This document shows positions 32,825-34,345 of a stretch of 34,345 nucleotides of DNA, piece by piece (the stretch's first letter is position 1; each line of letters begins with the position of its first letter). This stretch comes from Eubacteriaceae bacterium (GTDB taxonomy: Bacteria; Bacillota; Clostridia; Lachnospirales; Lachnospiraceae): assembly GCA_910574015.1 (NCBI GenBank), contig CAJSYQ010000035.1, positions 1 through 34,345 of the forward strand. Reading direction: 5' to 3'. The notes under the pieces are model-generated. The model ran no database searches, was not told the DNA's origin, and worked only from the letters and a program-made list of their open reading frames with translations. A program made the position numbers and the translations under genes.

Positions 32825-33451
32825 CTATTCCAATTGTTCCAAGCAGCCTGCTTGTATCGCTCTAATATTCAAAGCAATCTTTTCTTCCGACCAGTACCAC
32901 CATCTCATTTTAAGCAACTGTTCTATTTTTTCATCTGAAAAACGTCTTTTTATTGGTTTTGCAGGTACACCTCCCACAATGGTATATGGCGGCACATCTT
33001 TCGTGACAACCGCACGAGTTCCAATAACTGCTCCATCTCCAACCGTCACGCCTGCTAAAATAACCGCTTCATACCCAATCCATACATCATTCCCGATGTT
33101 TATATCCCTTTTATTATCCCATGCTTCTGTGACACTCTTTTTCTCAAGCCCCCATTCTTCAAAAAACAACGGAAACGGATAGGTGGATAAGGAAGCCATC
33201 GTATGGTTTGCGCTGTTGAAAAGAAATTTTGCCCCGCAAGCAATAGAACAGAATTTTCCAATCTTGAGCTTATCGTGATTGATTGGATAATGGTACAGTA
33301 CATTATTCCTCTCAAATTCCGCAGGGTCACTTACAAAATCGTTATACATCGTATAATCGCCAATCTCAATATTTGGATTAGTAACCACATTTTTTAAATA
33401 GATAGTCTGTGTATCCCCTGTCCTCGGAAATATTTTTTGTAAATCTGCCAT
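32825..33451 (-). CDS. Vat/CatB-type xenobiotic O-acetyltransferase
   Basis: The 208-residue protein is a left-handed beta-helix acetyltransferase of the Vat/CatB group: [20 protein letters not shown], then NSANHTM with the catalytic histidine, [20 protein letters not shown] hexapeptide repeats and the [12 protein letters not shown] end. These enzymes acetylate streptogramin A or chloramphenicol with acetyl-CoA. The exact drug cannot be told from sequence alone. GGAGGATAACAAG precedes the ATG. It has its own promoter, and 39 bases separate its stop from the padR2 promoter -35. Confidence 0.9.
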   Translation of the reverse strand: MADLQKIFPRTGDTQTIYLKNVVTNPNIEIGDYTMYNDFVSDPAEFERNNVLYHYPINHDKLKIGKFCSIACGAKFLFNSANHTMASLSTYPFPLFFEEWGLEKKSVTEAWDNKRDINIGNDVWIGYEAVILAGVTVGDGAVIGTRAVVTKDVPPYTIVGGVPAKPIKRRFSDEKIEQLLKMRWWYWSEEKIALNIRAIQAGCLEQLE

Positions 33452-33526
33452 CTTGTTATCCTCCTGTCAATACATATAGTCTCTCGGATTCTCCAGCCCT
33501 CATTTACTGCGACTTTCAAATCCTGT

Positions 33527-33555
33527 TTTATAAAAATCCCCCACTTTTTTGCCAA
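33527..33555 (-). promoter_or_regulatory. promoter of the acetyltransferase gene
   Basis: On the minus strand TTGGCA (33550-33555), a 17-base spacer and TATAAA (33527-33532), about 70 bases upstream of the ATG. Confidence 0.7.
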
Positions 33556-33573
33556 AAGCACTTGACAAACCAA

Positions 33574-33597
33574 GCAAAAAATGCGGCGCTTCGCGCC
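33574..33597 (-). terminator. hairpin terminator upstream of the acetyltransferase promoter
   Basis: GGCGC-TTC-GCGCC (33585-33597) is followed on the minus strand by GCATTTTTTGC. It would stop leftward transcription coming from the insertion sequence and isolates the cargo block. Confidence 0.7.
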
Positions 33598-33664
33598 TCT
33601 TAATTAAAAAAGCACTTTTCATTCCGGTGCAGCCGGTAAGCATTTTGGATCGGAGGCGATTTTT

Positions 33665-34345
33665 ATGTTACCTGTTATTTATGGCGGTTATACCGCCTAT
33701 CAGAATACCTTCGTATCTGAATTTCTAAACTTATTCCCTGATCCCTTTGCTGTCCCTAAACAGACATGGGATATCATTGTGAAATTCTGGTATCTTGATC
33801 TCTCTGAAACGGATACCATCATGCAGGAGTTTTATTCCCTGCTTGGCAAACCCGCCACACGTTTCCCTTCCTGCCTGCTCCGTTCCTATCTTCTCTCAAT
33901 CGTACTGAAAGTAGATTCCATTACCGAATGGTGCAGGCTGCTTAAAATAACTCCTTTGTATGCCATCCTCAGTGGTTTCAACGCTGATGACACTCCCGGC
34001 GTCGGAACTTTTTACGATTTCTTTAACCGGCTGTGGCAGTCTGACAAAGACAACTACATCCGTCAGGTCAAGCATAAAAAAGCAAAACCGGAAAAAGGTA
34101 AAAAACGTGTTGATAAAACTCCCTGCGACACCGACAGTGCTGCAGCTAAACTCCTTCCTCTTTTGCAGCGCATCCACCTTCCAAACAATAATCCGTTTTA
34201 CCTTATCTTCCGACTGGATAAAGCTCAGTTCCTTGATGAATCCGTCCGCAGGGGACAGATAAATCCTCGCCACCTTTCACTTGCCGGTGACGGAACCCCT
34301 CTTGAAACGGCAAGACTGGAACGTTCCAAAAGGATTTGCGGCTGT
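33665..34345 (+). CDS. IS transposase (DDE type), 5' part only
   Basis: The frame is open from ATG 33665 to the window edge (227 codons, no stop). CGGAGG lies 8 bases upstream. It begins MLPVIYGGYTAYQNTFVSEF; an N-terminal helical region holds RSYLLSIVL and GVGTFYDFFNRLW, followed by a basic linker with KKAKPEKGKK. LSLAGDGTPLET resembles the first catalytic aspartate strand of a DDE transposase. The family looks like the IS1182/IS4-related transposases of Clostridia, not decided further. The left end of the element must lie between about 33,540 and 33,650. Confidence 0.8.
   Translation, partial: MLPVIYGGYTAYQNTFVSEFLNLFPDPFAVPKQTWDIIVKFWYLDLSETDTIMQEFYSLLGKPATRFPSCLLRSYLLSIVLKVDSITEWCRLLKITPLYAILSGFNADDTPGVGTFYDFFNRLWQSDKDNYIRQVKHKKAKPEKGKKRVDKTPCDTDSAAAKLLPLLQRIHLPNNNPFYLIFRLDKAQFLDESVRRGQINPRHLSLAGDGTPLETARLERSKRICGC

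Noticed and set aside
1..34345. CRISPR arrays, rRNA or tRNA genes
   Set aside because: I saw no regularly spaced short repeats and no sequences that fold as tRNA or match rRNA; a covariance-model scan would be needed to be certain.

Overview
The window looks like a spore-forming, low-to-mid GC Firmicute of the Clostridia, most likely Lachnospiraceae. It carries a cotJ spore-coat operon, a CwlD-like amidase, an N-terminal-rubredoxin (reverse) rubrerythrin with a PerR-like repressor, and a single-chain SecDF. The accessory DNA is of the Tn4451/Tn1549-like kind common in gut Clostridia. I could run no searches, so species and family calls rest on motif and sequence recognition.

Positions 1 to about 11,670 are ordinary chromosome: an XRE regulator with a small membrane protein; mrp and thiN; a leftward cluster of yqeY, a greA-like gene, a DUF6273-type protein and secDF; perR with rubrerythrin; a cell-wall amidase; a soluble zinc-binding (CZB) chemoreceptor; and cotJA-cotJB-cotJC. 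cotJC stops matching its family after about 62 codons, and this marks the edge of foreign DNA. The rest of cotJC is not in the window.

Positions 11,671 to about 24,160 are a mosaic of mobile-element pieces. There are three large serine recombinases, all leftward, each preceded by a small gene of one apparent family. The second and third lie in direct repeats of about 2 kb flanking a WYL-type regulator, and the third carries one in-frame amber codon. Between and around them are conjugative-element remnants (topB 3' end, Cys-rich VLP, mobC fragment, tnpW, an N-truncated sigma factor, a MazF-like toxin), a truncated TPR protein, a P-loop kinase-like protein and a DUF3781 protein.

Positions 24,160 to 33,451 are a drug-defence-like cargo block. 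An ABC-F ATPase sits behind a roughly 460-base leader with a promoter, a 32-codon leader peptide, several hairpins and an intrinsic terminator, as in antibiotic-sensing attenuation. An operon follows of AraC-GNAT fusion, MATE exporter, Cys-rich KTR protein and GNAT acetyltransferase. Next come a divergent PadR/MATE pair with a perfect dyad in each promoter, a PadR-YjdF-KTR operon, and a Vat/CatB-type acetyltransferase with its own promoter. The layout repeats: regulator, exporter or modifying enzyme, then a small KTR zinc-ribbon gene and a terminator. The window ends inside an insertion-sequence transposase that enters from the right on the plus strand.

The strongest leads are the cotJC junction (a possible sporulation-linked excision like the skin element of sigK), the small proteins paired with each serine recombinase (possible directionality factors), and the ABC-F leader.
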